Source: JAMLGJ01 sp047972145 (GTDB lineage Bacteria; Actinomycetota; Acidimicrobiia; Acidimicrobiales; Microtrichaceae). Taken from it: a stretch of DNA of 36,713 nucleotides. The notes below the pieces were generated by a model that was not told the origin of the DNA, did not search any database, and worked only from the letters and a program-made list of their open reading frames with translations. The stretch lies in assembly GCA_047972145.1 (NCBI GenBank), contig JBKEAI010000184.1, positions 1 through 36,713 on the forward strand. The letters are read 5' to 3'. A program made the position numbers and the translations under genes. Shown one piece after another: positions 1 to 6,781 of the stretch. The stretch's first letter is position 1; each line of letters starts with the position of its first letter.

Positions 1-1569
1 GCGTGACAGAGAACGTACATCCACCGCGACCGGACCCTTGTGTCCGTTGCGGATGCGGAACGCTACCTGGTTTCCCTTGGAGAGCACCTCGGATGCATCG
101 CCGTGCACCCCTGAGATGTGCACGAACACGTCGGGACGACCCTTGGCCTTGATGAACCCGAAGCCCCTCCGCTTGGAGTAGTTGGCGACCCGCCCGGTGA
201 GCTCCGCTCTGTCGCTGTCGTCTCTGACGGCCTTCGCCTTGTTTCCCTTGTCAGGCTTGCCCTTGTCAGGCTTGCCCTTGTCGGGCTCCGCGCTCCGGGG
301 GTGCTTCGACCGCTCACGTTCCGCCCGGGGGTCCGACCGCGACACGTCCGGCTCCACTCCACGCCCGTGGGGCACGGATACAGCACCGCGCGGCGTCGAG
401 GCGCGCCCGGAGGCGTTCGTCGACGACAGCTCGAGTGTCCTCACCGCCTCGATGTCTGGGGCGGTTACCCCGACCGGTAGGCCGAGCTTTCGCTGCATGG
501 CCACGGTCGACTTGCCGGCCGCGGGTTCGACCATCGACAGTACGATGCCTGAGGCCCCCGCCCGAGCGGTGCGACCGGAGCGGTGTACATAGGTGGCGCC
601 GTCTTCAGGGGGATCGAAGTGCACCACGGCGCCGACATCGTCCACGTGGATCCCCCGCGCCGCCACGTCGGTGGCGACGAGGGCGGCGACCTTGCCACTG
701 GAGAACGCTTCCAACGCCCTGTTGCGTTGGCCCTGGCTGCGGCCTCCGTGGATCGGGGCGGCATCAACACCGTGCCTGCCGAGTTGCTTGGCGAGCCGGT
801 CCGCACCATGGCGGGTGCGCGTGAACACGATCGCAGAGCCGGTGGTGTCGATGAACTGGGCGACATGGGGCACGCGGTCTGGGCGCTCCACTCCCCAGAA
901 GAAGTGGTGTGCCAAGGTCATGTCCGGCTCGGCGGACCCGACCTCGTGGCGTACCGCATCGCGTTGGAAGTCGGCTGTGAGCTTCGCGACCGGACCCTCG
1001 AGTGTGGCTGAGAACAGCTGGACCTGGCGGTCCTGCGCTGTCGCGTCGATGATCCTGCGCACCGCTGGTAGGAACCCCATGTCTGCCATGCGGTCCGCCT
1101 CGTCGACGACCACCTGCGACACATCGGCGAGGGTCAGCGCATCCATTCCGAGCAGGTCCTCCAGTCGGCCGGGGCATGCCACGACCAGCGAGGCCCCACG
1201 GTCGAGCGCACGGTGCTGGGCCTTGTAGCCGACCCCGCCATAGACGACCGCCACGCTGTGGCCCATCGCACGCGCGAGCGGCTTGAGCTCGTCGCCGATC
1301 TGCTCGGCGAGCTCCCGGGTGGGTGAGAGGATCAGCGCGGTGGGCCGACGCCGTTGGCCCTTGTCCATCCGGGCGACCAGGGGGATCCCGAAGGCGAGGG
1401 TCTTGCCTGAGCCGGTCGGGGCACGGCCGAGGATGTCGCGGCCATCGAGGGCGTCGGCAAGCACCGCCGCCTGGATGGGGAACGGTGTGGTGATGCCGCG
1501 CTCGTCGAGTTGGTCGACAATGGGCATCGGCGCGCCGAGTTCGGCGAAGGAGGTATCTCGGGGGGACAT
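1..1569 (-). CDS. DEAD-box RNA helicase with C-terminal cold-shock domain (3' end outside window)
   Basis: ATP-dependent RNA helicase, probably unwinding structured RNA in ribosome assembly or cold adaptation. I read this frame directly on the minus strand; it is open from ATG at 1569 to the window edge (523 codons). Visible motifs in order: Q motif GITTPFPIQ (about 25-33), Walker A APTGSGKT (50-57), PTRELAEQ (83-90), VDEAD (155-159), SAT (187-189), then TDVAARGIHVDDV and HRSGRTARAG in the second RecA domain. A charged linker with KPDKG repeats follows. From about residue 455 a cold-shock fold appears with RNP1-like KRRGFGFI and RNP2-like DVFVHIS. The start is supported by GGAAAG 6 nt upstream. 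Few residues are likely missing, since the cold-shock domain is nearly complete. Helicase identity is near certain; the physiological target is inferred. Confidence 0.93.
   Translation of the reverse strand, partial: MSPRDTSFAELGAPMPIVDQLDERGITTPFPIQAAVLADALDGRDILGRAPTGSGKTLAFGIPLVARMDKGQRRRPTALILSPTRELAEQIGDELKPLARAMGHSVAVVYGGVGYKAQHRALDRGASLVVACPGRLEDLLGMDALTLADVSQVVVDEADRMADMGFLPAVRRIIDATAQDRQVQLFSATLEGPVAKLTADFQRDAVRHEVGSAEPDMTLAHHFFWGVERPDRVPHVAQFIDTTGSAIVFTRTRHGADRLAKQLGRHGVDAAPIHGGRSQGQRNRALEAFSSGKVAALVATDVAARGIHVDDVGAVVHFDPPEDGATYVHRSGRTARAGASGIVLSMVEPAAGKSTVAMQRKLGLPVGVTAPDIEAVRTLELSSTNASGRASTPRGAVSVPHGRGVEPDVSRSDPRAERERSKHPRSAEPDKGKPDKGKPDKGNKAKAVRDDSDRAELTGRVANYSKRRGFGFIKAKGRPDVFVHISGVHGDASEVLSKGNQVAFRIRNGHKGPVAVDVRSLSR
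248..292 (-). repeat. 15-bp tandem repeat in helicase linker
   Basis: Three 15-bp units (plus-strand unit ttgtcaggcttgccc; the third has diverged) lie in frame and encode KPDKG repeats in the basic linker between the helicase core and the cold-shock domain. Confidence 0.7.
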
Positions 1570-1931
1570 CGGTTTCTTTCCGGGTGCTGCACACCCACTG
1601 CTGCTCGACAACGCCCTCGAACAGCGGAGTCGAGCTTCGCCCTGCACCGAAGGGCACAGAGCTACGACTCCCAGACCGAAGATCGGACCTGCACCGGCGG
1701 GATGCCGCGGGTTGGTCCCACATCGCGAGACCCGGACAGCACTTCTGTCCGGTCGCACCAGCATAGGGGCCATTGTGACGAACGACGCGATCCCCATCTG
1801 TGAACTGCGTCTCTTCCCGCGGCACTCGGGTCCACCACCTCCCGATGGCAGAGACTCCTATCCGACCTTCCGAGCGATCCACGGCTCGACCCATCTTCGG
1901 CACGACCGGCGACCCGCGCGATCCTTGTTGC
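1570..1931. other. Divergent intergenic region with one hairpin
   Basis: No convincing gene. It separates the minus-strand helicase from the plus-strand membrane protein and must hold both promoters, but I cannot pick clear -35/-10 pairs. A perfect 8-bp inverted repeat (ccggacag, 5-nt loop, ctgtccgg) lies at 1732-1752, about 165 nt upstream of the helicase start. It could be part of a structured 5' leader of this cold-shock-type gene; that is inference. Confidence 0.4.
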
Positions 1932-2339
1932 ATGAAACCCACCCAGGCCGTCCTTCGCGGTGCGATCACCGCCCTTGTGGTGGCCCTGCCGGTGGCCGTG
2001 TTCAACCAGCTTCTGGTCTCCAGTGGTGACATCGACAGTGACTCCCCCGCGGTGCTGTTGTTCTGGGTGCTGATCCTCTTCGGTGCAGCCGCGGGTGGTT
2101 GGGGTGTGTTGCGCCTGGCCCCCGATGCCTCGCTCGCCCACGCTGCAGCTTCCGGAGCGATCGCGTACGTCGTCGTGCAGGCCATCGGCATCGTCTCGCG
2201 CACGATCCGGGGAGAGGATCTGTCGTGGATCGCCTACCCCCTCCTATTGGTCCTCATGGCGACCGCTGCGATGCTGGGCGGCATGTTCGGCCGCTACTGG
2301 AACCGCGAGGGCTACGGTTCGCAGACCACGCAGGATTGA
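1932..2339 (+). CDS. Small four-helix membrane protein, function unknown
   Basis: A 135-residue integral membrane protein with four predicted transmembrane helices at roughly residues 8-29, 40-58, 68-88 and 98-117, short loops and a polar C-terminal tail. The frame is open further upstream, but the MKPTQ start is chosen because the upstream residues are Pro/Arg/Ser rich and noncoding in character, while the hydrophobic helix begins right after this Met. No strong Shine-Dalgarno is seen. It ends 43 nt before the FGGY kinase and may be co-transcribed with it. I do not recognise the family and see no catalytic motif. Confidence 0.7.
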   Translation: MKPTQAVLRGAITALVVALPVAVFNQLLVSSGDIDSDSPAVLLFWVLILFGAAAGGWGVLRLAPDASLAHAAASGAIAYVVVQAIGIVSRTIRGEDLSWIAYPLLLVLMATAAMLGGMFGRYWNREGYGSQTTQD

Positions 2340-2382
2340 GCGGCCTGCGTCCGATGAGCGGAGCGGGCCGGGAGGTCAGCAC

Positions 2383-3840
2383 GTGAGAATCCTCGTCATA
2401 GACCTCGGCACCTCCAGCGTGAGGGCCACCGTGCTCGAGCCAGATGGCTCGGTCGTGGGCGAGCGTGCGAGGGCGACCCTGCCCGACAGCCCTGCTGACG
2501 GGCTCGTCGAGTTCGATGCCCTCCGATACATCCAGGATGCCCTCGGTTGCGCCCACGAGGTGCTTGCCCAGCACGGCCCGGTCACCGCTGTGGGGGTGGC
2601 CAACCAGCGCGCGACCACGATCGTGTGGGACCGCGCAACGGGCGAACCGGTGGCGCCGGCACAGGGTTGGCAGGACCTGCGCACAGTGGGCGACTGCCTC
2701 ATGTTGCTCGCCGAGGGATTCGCGCTGGCACCCAACCAGTCCGCGACCAAGGTCGCCAACATCTTGAACTCGGTCGATCCCGACCGGTCACGCGACCTCT
2801 GCTTCGGCACCCCCGACAGTTGGCTCGTGTGGCATCTCACCGAGGGCGCAAGCCATCTGAGCGACCTCTCCAACGCCGGCATCTGGGGTCTGCTCCGCGC
2901 CGATGGCACCGGCATCGACGACTCTGTGGCCGACCGACTCTCGATTCCCACCTCGATGCTGCCCCGGATCGTCGACAGCACCGGAACCGTCGCCGAGGCC
3001 ACCGCACTGGAGGGCGCACCGCCGATCTGTGGGATTGCGGGCGACCAGCAGGCCTCGCTGATCGGCCAGGGTTGCGTGCACTCCGGCGATGTGAAGGCCA
3101 CCTTCGGCACCGGCGGGATGCTCGATGTGTGCCTGGGTGCCGAGCGACCGACCTTCGACCGTCGCGGCGGCGCGGGCTGCTTCCCCCTCGTGGCCTGGCG
3201 AGACGACTCGGGGATCACCTGGGGCACCGAGGCGGTCATGCTCTCCGCAGGCACCAACGTCGAATGGCTCGTGGAGGACCTCGGTCTAGTCGACTCGCCG
3301 GCAGCGTCGGAAGCCAAGGCTGCCGAGGTGCCTTCCACCGACGGCGTCACCTACGTGCCGGCCCTGTTGGGCCTCGGCACACCGAAGTGGGACTACGGGG
3401 CTCGCGGCGCCCTCCTCGGTGCGACCAGGGGCACCACCGCGGCGCATGTAGTGCGGGCCGTGCTGGACGGGATTGCGCAGCGCGGTGCCGACCTACTCGA
3501 CGCTGCGAGGACCGACTCCGGACTCGCCCTGGAGCGCCTCCGGGTGGACGGGGGCATGTCCACCAACGCACTGTTCACCCAGATGCTCGCCGATGCCGCG
3601 GGGGTACCGGTTGAGGTGAGCCCGCTGAAGGAGGCGACCACCCTCGGAGCCGGCTACCTGGCAGGGCTGGCAGTCGGGTTGTGGTCGGGCTGGGACGACA
3701 TCTCCGCTGCCTGGTCACCCAGCAGGATCGTGGAACCTTCGGTCACGGATTCCGACCGAGCGACGGCACGGGACCGTTGGGCCGAAGCGGTTGAACGTGC
3801 AGGCCACTGGCACGAGGACCTCTCCGCCCTCGACTTCTGA
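2383..3840 (+). CDS. FGGY-family carbohydrate kinase, glycerol-kinase-like
   Basis: ATP-dependent kinase of a sugar or polyol, 485 residues, normal length for the FGGY family. The N-terminal phosphate-1 loop is VIDLGTSSVRATV. A substrate-region motif GVANQRATTIVWD resembles the glycerol kinase NQRETT segment with Glu replaced by Ala. The second domain has GDQQASLIGQG, TFGTGGMLDV, ARGALLGATRGT and the C-terminal VDGGMSTN and KEATTLGAGYLAGLA signatures. The GTG start is chosen because GGAGG lies 7 nt upstream and the actin-like fold begins at once; an upstream in-frame extension runs through the preceding gene in another frame. Glycerol is the likeliest substrate by overall likeness, but the altered NQRxTT and GTGG motifs leave this open, so no symbol is given. 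Confidence 0.9.
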   Translation: MRILVIDLGTSSVRATVLEPDGSVVGERARATLPDSPADGLVEFDALRYIQDALGCAHEVLAQHGPVTAVGVANQRATTIVWDRATGEPVAPAQGWQDLRTVGDCLMLLAEGFALAPNQSATKVANILNSVDPDRSRDLCFGTPDSWLVWHLTEGASHLSDLSNAGIWGLLRADGTGIDDSVADRLSIPTSMLPRIVDSTGTVAEATALEGAPPICGIAGDQQASLIGQGCVHSGDVKATFGTGGMLDVCLGAERPTFDRRGGAGCFPLVAWRDDSGITWGTEAVMLSAGTNVEWLVEDLGLVDSPAASEAKAAEVPSTDGVTYVPALLGLGTPKWDYGARGALLGATRGTTAAHVVRAVLDGIAQRGADLLDAARTDSGLALERLRVDGGMSTNALFTQMLADAAGVPVEVSPLKEATTLGAGYLAGLAVGLWSGWDDISAAWSPSRIVEPSVTDSDRATARDRWAEAVERAGHWHEDLSALDF

Positions 3841-3887
3841 GAGGCCAGCGCCCTTCGAGCTCCACACCACGGGTCGTGGCGCAGCGC

Positions 3888-3893
3888 TAGCCT
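3888..3893 (+). promoter_or_regulatory. Leaderless-type -10 element TAGCCT
   Basis: TAGCCT lies 7 nt before the GTG at 3901 with no Shine-Dalgarno, matching the leaderless pattern seen at several other genes of this window. Confidence 0.5.
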
Positions 3894-3900
3894 TGTCTTG

Positions 3901-4722
3901 GTGCGCACCGACTGGGAGCTGATGGCGGCGTTGTTGGTGCGTGAACCACGCTCCACCCTCGGCCTGGCCGCCTGGTCGACCGCGGCATCCCCTCGTCACG
4001 TGAACGTGATCCACACCGGACGTTCCGCCTGCATCCTGGTGCGCTCCGAGCCGATGGTCTGGATCGGCTACCCACAGCTGTTCGACCCGCTCGATGCTCC
4101 CGCCCTGGCACGGCTGATCGACCGTTCCCCGGCCGTGGGGTTGGAAGGACACCCCGATGACGTCGAACCCCTGCTCGACCATCTGGTGCGTACCGGCGAG
4201 GTCGGGAGGTTCCGCCGCATGGTGGCATCACGCGAAGAGTGTGGATGGACCGCTGCGGACGACTCCACGCGCGTGGCTGCGATGGTCGACGTACCTGCGG
4301 TGGTCTCGCTCTTCGAGGACTACGAGGTTCGCTTCGTCGCGTCCGCCACCCGACGTGCGCGGTACTTGGAGCGTGCAGTCCAGCGACACAGCGTGCTGGT
4401 GCATGGGCCCGTCGGATCGGTAGATGCCGCTGCGATCACCGGCGGTGTGACCCCGGGATACCTGGTCTTCGAGCACCTCCGGGTAGCCGACCACGCGCGC
4501 GGCCGGGGAATCAGCTGGAAGCTCGTCTACCGGCTCGTCGAGATCGCCCAAGCCTACGGGGTGGGTCTCCTGGGCAGCGCTACCGATGCCAACCCGATGA
4601 CCATGCCCACCGATCGTGGGCGCATGGAGACGCAGGTCTCGGTCAACCTGCGTCTACCCGATCGATGGCCTGGTGAGCGCCGTATCAGGCGCAATGCACT
4701 AAGGGTGGTTCGGTACCGCTGA
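3901..4722 (+). CDS. GNAT-like N-acetyltransferase domain protein
   Basis: 273 residues. The C-terminal half carries a GNAT-type acetyl-CoA-binding motif: a strand (GYLVFEHLRV), then DHARGRGISWKLVYRLVEIA, which fits the R/Q-x-x-G-x-G/A loop and following helix, then a strand LLGSATDANPM. The N-terminal 120 residues form a separate region possibly akin to the N-terminal domain of other two-part acetyltransferases. Start: GTG at 3901 preceded at leaderless distance by TAGCCT; a TTG at 3898 is the alternative. The acceptor substrate is unknown. It converges on the peptide genes at 4763-5164, with only 40 nt between its stop and the stop of the nearer peptide gene. Confidence 0.7.
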   Translation: MRTDWELMAALLVREPRSTLGLAAWSTAASPRHVNVIHTGRSACILVRSEPMVWIGYPQLFDPLDAPALARLIDRSPAVGLEGHPDDVEPLLDHLVRTGEVGRFRRMVASREECGWTAADDSTRVAAMVDVPAVVSLFEDYEVRFVASATRRARYLERAVQRHSVLVHGPVGSVDAAAITGGVTPGYLVFEHLRVADHARGRGISWKLVYRLVEIAQAYGVGLLGSATDANPMTMPTDRGRMETQVSVNLRLPDRWPGERRIRRNALRVVRYR

Positions 4723-4735
4723 ACGAGCGGCCGAG

Positions 4736-4750
4736 CAGGCGTATCGCCTG
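4736..4750. terminator. Weak hairpin between convergent genes
   Basis: A 6-bp inverted repeat (caggcg, tat, cgcctg) sits between the GNAT-like gene and the first peptide gene, which converge. There is no T tract on either side, so a terminator role is only plausible. Confidence 0.3.
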
Positions 4751-4762
4751 AGTCGGGTCAGC

Positions 4763-4858
4763 TCAGCGGTAGCCGCCGCCCTCGTTGCCGCCGCCACCCC
4801 ACTTCATCACGCCAGTCAGAGCCGACCGGGACACGATTTTCGGTGCGCTGTATTTCAC
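4763..4858 (-). CDS. Putative RiPP precursor peptide 1 (glycine-rich)
   Basis: A 31-residue peptide found by reading the minus strand. Start GTG at 4858 with AGGAG 4 nt upstream (4863-4867); stop TGA at 4763. The N-terminal part reads MKYSAPKI, then VSRSALTGVM; the C-terminal part is KWGGGGNEGGGYR. It is paralogous to the peptide at 5066-5164: aligned without gaps, residues Y3, S4, A5, P6, I8, R11, S12, G16 and M18 match, and both end in Trp, a glycine run and Gly-Tyr-Arg, although DNA between the two genes is not conserved. Y-x-x-P-x-I is the kind of leader motif bound by PqqD-like domains in lasso-type RiPPs. A PqqD-like protein, kinase, peptidase and ABC exporter lie within 5 kb. The precursor role is inference; translation is supported by the ribosome site and the paralogue. 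Confidence 0.75.
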   Translation of the reverse strand: MKYSAPKIVSRSALTGVMKWGGGGNEGGGYR

Positions 4859-4909
4859 GATTCTCCTGATGTTTGATGCCCGCCGATGGAGCGTTTCCGA
4901 TCTCAGTGC

Positions 4910-4938
4910 ACCCTACAACTCGCGGTACTCCCCTGCAA
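4910..4938 (-). promoter_or_regulatory. Candidate promoter for peptide gene 1
   Basis: On the minus strand TTGCAG (4933-4938), 17 nt, then TAGGGT (4910-4915), about 50 nt before the GTG. The -35 match is partial. A separate promoter makes sense because a strong terminator lies between the two peptide genes. Confidence 0.35.
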
Positions 4939-5020
4939 GACTCACACCGCACCTCGATGGCGTTCACGACACCGTCCCGTGACGGGTTTTGCCCAAGAAG
5001 CGATTCGGGCCAAAACGCAG

Positions 5021-5053
5021 CTTGGGCCCTGCCACCAGGTGGCAGGGCCCAAG
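5021..5053 (-). terminator. Strong intrinsic terminator after peptide gene 2
   Basis: A perfect 16-bp inverted repeat around a single central base (effective stem 14 bp with a 5-nt loop) begins 12 nt after the stop of the peptide gene at 5066. On the minus strand it is followed by ctgcgtttt, giving a short U run. A second imperfect hairpin (gttttgccc paired with gggccaaaac, one bulge) follows at 4986-5016. Together they should separate or attenuate transcription between peptide gene 2 and peptide gene 1. Confidence 0.75.
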
Positions 5054-5065
5054 CCGACGGGCAGG

Positions 5066-5164
5066 TTACCGGTAACCGCCACCGCCCCCGCCCCACGGCG
5101 GCTTGTGCCTCATGAGGCCCTTGACGGTGGAACGCTCTTGGATCCTTGGTGCGCTGTATGCCAT
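5066..5164 (-). CDS. Putative RiPP precursor peptide 2 (glycine-rich)
   Basis: A 32-residue peptide, ATG at 5164 with GGAG (5171-5174) 6 nt upstream, stop TAA at 5066. It begins MAYSAPRI, continues QERSTVKGLMRHKPP and ends WGGGGGGYR. The leader half matches peptide 1 at Y3, S4, A5, P6, I8, R11, S12, G16 and M18. Even the DNA over the YSAP stretch (atacagcgcacc) is identical in the two genes, while codons elsewhere differ, which argues for selection on the protein. The tail differs by an extra HKPP segment and an uninterrupted six-glycine run. Downstream is a strong terminator; upstream on the same strand, 140 nt away, is the S26B-like peptidase gene. The core has no Cys, Ser or Thr, so Tyr, Arg, Trp or the terminus would be the modifiable groups. 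Function is unproven. Confidence 0.8.
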   Translation of the reverse strand: MAYSAPRIQERSTVKGLMRHKPPWGGGGGGYR

Positions 5165-5205
5165 CTTCATCTCCACTCATCCAAGTCCGATTTGGACTGG
5201 CACCC

Positions 5206-5234
5206 ACAGTACGCTCCGACCCGATGTCTGACAA
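5206..5234 (-). promoter_or_regulatory. Candidate promoter for peptide gene 2
   Basis: On the minus strand TTGTCA (5229-5234), a 17-nt spacer, then TACTGT (5206-5211), about 42 nt before the ATG at 5164. The -35 matches consensus in five of six positions; the -10 is weaker. Confidence 0.5.
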
Positions 5235-5304
5235 GGCCGAAAATACCCCAAGGCACACCCAAAACGTAGGGACTTTTGCCTACTGCTGTGCTTCGACGGC
5301 TACA

Positions 5305-5742
5305 TCAGGACTTGTTGTGCCGAATCGCGGTTTTTGTCGAATGCCGCACTTTCCCAACCACTCGACGACCCTGGAGCCTCAGCGCCATCGACCTCGACCG
5401 CGCCAACTCGACGCCGGCTTTGCCCGTGTCACCTCCTCCCAGGGCTGACCTGGCCCGGATCCGCACCACGCGGCCAACGAGGCTCTCAGGCCCGACCGGG
5501 ACATCGGTACGTTGGGCGCCGTCACCCCGTAGCACCCACCTTCGGTCCGGGCGCTGGTGCAGCACACGGTGCACGGTCAACTCACCTGTAGCCGAGACGA
5601 AGGCCCAGACCTCTCCCCACCGGGGCTTGGCGGCGGGTTCGATCAGGGCATCCGCCGGGGCGGTCACGGTCGGTTCCATCGATGTGCCATCCACCTCGAC
5701 CCACAGGTCGCCTTCCGATGCCCGTTGACGCAACAGGCTCAC
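5305..5742 (-). CDS. Soluble S26B-like (Ser/His) signal-peptidase-fold protease
   Basis: A 145-residue protein with the signal peptidase/LexA fold core: VDGTSMEPTV with the nucleophile Ser at about residue 21, then GEVWAFVSATGELTVHRVL with His at about 58 where type I bacterial signal peptidases have Lys, then VLRGDGAQRTDVPVG with candidate Asp 74 and 80, and SLVGRVVRI. Ser-His-Asp is the pattern of SipW/eukaryotic-type (S26B) peptidases. Unlike those, no transmembrane helix is visible at either end, so it is likely cytoplasmic. GTG at 5742 is chosen; an ATG at 5805 would add 21 Ser/Arg-rich residues and overlap head-to-head with the start of the divergent kinase. It lies upstream of both peptide genes on the same strand. 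A role as leader peptidase is inference. Confidence 0.75.
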   Translation of the reverse strand: MSLLRQRASEGDLWVEVDGTSMEPTVTAPADALIEPAAKPRWGEVWAFVSATGELTVHRVLHQRPDRRWVLRGDGAQRTDVPVGPESLVGRVVRIRARSALGGGDTGKAGVELARSRSMALRLQGRRVVGKVRHSTKTAIRHNKS

Positions 5743-5789
5743 CAAGGATCCACCCTGTGCCGAGCGGGAGGATCCCGAGGATCGCTCGC

Positions 5790-5795
5790 TAGCCT
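5790..5795 (+). promoter_or_regulatory. Leaderless-type -10 element TAGCCT
   Basis: TAGCCT 8 nt before the ATG at 5804 of the HPr-kinase-like gene; no Shine-Dalgarno is present. Confidence 0.55.
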
Positions 5796-5803
5796 CACGA
5801 ACC

Positions 5804-6781
5804 ATGGGTGCGACTTCTCAACCCCCCTACCAGCATCGGCCGGAGGTTGTGGACGTGGCGGGTCTCGGCGTTTCGATCGAGTCCTTCCAGCCGAGCGATC
5901 TCGCACTGCTGCACCGGGTGCTCGGTCAGCGACCCGCGCACTCGGTCGACCTGACGATATCTATCTCCCCGACCGGCCCGGAGCCTCCCGGCCGCGTGGC
6001 CGACTTCGAGGGACCGTACGGTGATCATTGGTTCCAAGGTAGCTCGCAGTTCTTCCACCACCACTGGGGGCTCGATGTGGCCATCGCGGCGGACCGTGTG
6101 GAGATGGGCGGTCCTGCCGAGGGGTACCGACGATGGGTGACGGTGCGCAACGCGATGCTGTTCGTTCTGGCACATGCCTTCAGGTACCGCGACGCATTCC
6201 TGCTGCATGCCGCGGCGATCCACCGCGAGGACCACGGCGTGCTCATCCTGGGCGAGTCCGGCTCCGGGAAGTCCACGCTCGCGTTCGGCGCGTCACTTGC
6301 GGGCTGGGACGTTCTCGCCGACGACATGGTGGTGGCACGCAAGAGCGTCGGACACCTCACGGTTCAAGGTGTCCCCCGGGTACCCAGCGTGCCCGGGGAG
6401 ATCATCGAATACTCCGTGCACCGCGGGGATCTGGTCCCTCAGGACGAGCGTCGACGTGTGGAGCTCACCGAGTTCGAGCTCGACGCGAACGAACGTCAAA
6501 TCACCGACGTGGTCATCACGAGCCATGCCGAAAGGGACGGGGTCCTCGACGATGTGACAGGACCGGAGGTGCTCGAGTCACTGATCGAAGCGCTTGTGCT
6601 GTCCGCTGTTCCCGAGGCGCTCCGCGAGTGGTTCCCACTCGCCGCGGGCCTCTCGGGGTTGCCCCACACACGGTTGCTCCACGCCCCGGACCCAGAGACC
6701 AGGGTGGGTTCACCCACTCAGCTGTTGGACCGGTGGTTCTCCGCCCGGCGATCCGCTCAATCGGACCCGGTGGCGACGTAG
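5804..6781 (+). CDS. HPr-kinase-like protein (HprK-related kinase)
   Basis: 325 residues with the P-loop of the HPr kinase superfamily: FLLHAAAIH (about 132-140), then the Walker A GESGSGKST (150-158), then LADDMVV with the Asp pair at about 173-174. The N-terminal 120 residues form a less conserved domain. Members of this family that sit beside PqqD-like genes (the HPr-rel-A type systems, and the tailoring kinases of some lasso peptides such as paeninodin) act on peptides rather than on HPr; no HPr or PTS gene is seen here. Its 3' end overlaps the convergent nucleotidyltransferase gene by 25 nt. Start chosen because the TAGCCT element is at leaderless distance. Substrate, possibly one of the nearby glycine-rich peptides, is inferred. 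Confidence 0.85.
   Translation: MGATSQPPYQHRPEVVDVAGLGVSIESFQPSDLALLHRVLGQRPAHSVDLTISISPTGPEPPGRVADFEGPYGDHWFQGSSQFFHHHWGLDVAIAADRVEMGGPAEGYRRWVTVRNAMLFVLAHAFRYRDAFLLHAAAIHREDHGVLILGESGSGKSTLAFGASLAGWDVLADDMVVARKSVGHLTVQGVPRVPSVPGEIIEYSVHRGDLVPQDERRRVELTEFELDANERQITDVVITSHAERDGVLDDVTGPEVLESLIEALVLSAVPEALREWFPLAAGLSGLPHTRLLHAPDPETRVGSPTQLLDRWFSARRSAQSDPVAT

Noticed and set aside
4758..5258. 166-residue minus-strand reading frame spanning both peptide genes
   Set aside because: It is in another frame from both peptides, has no family-like pattern, and crosses the strong terminator hairpin; the two short frames have ribosome sites and are conserved with each other.
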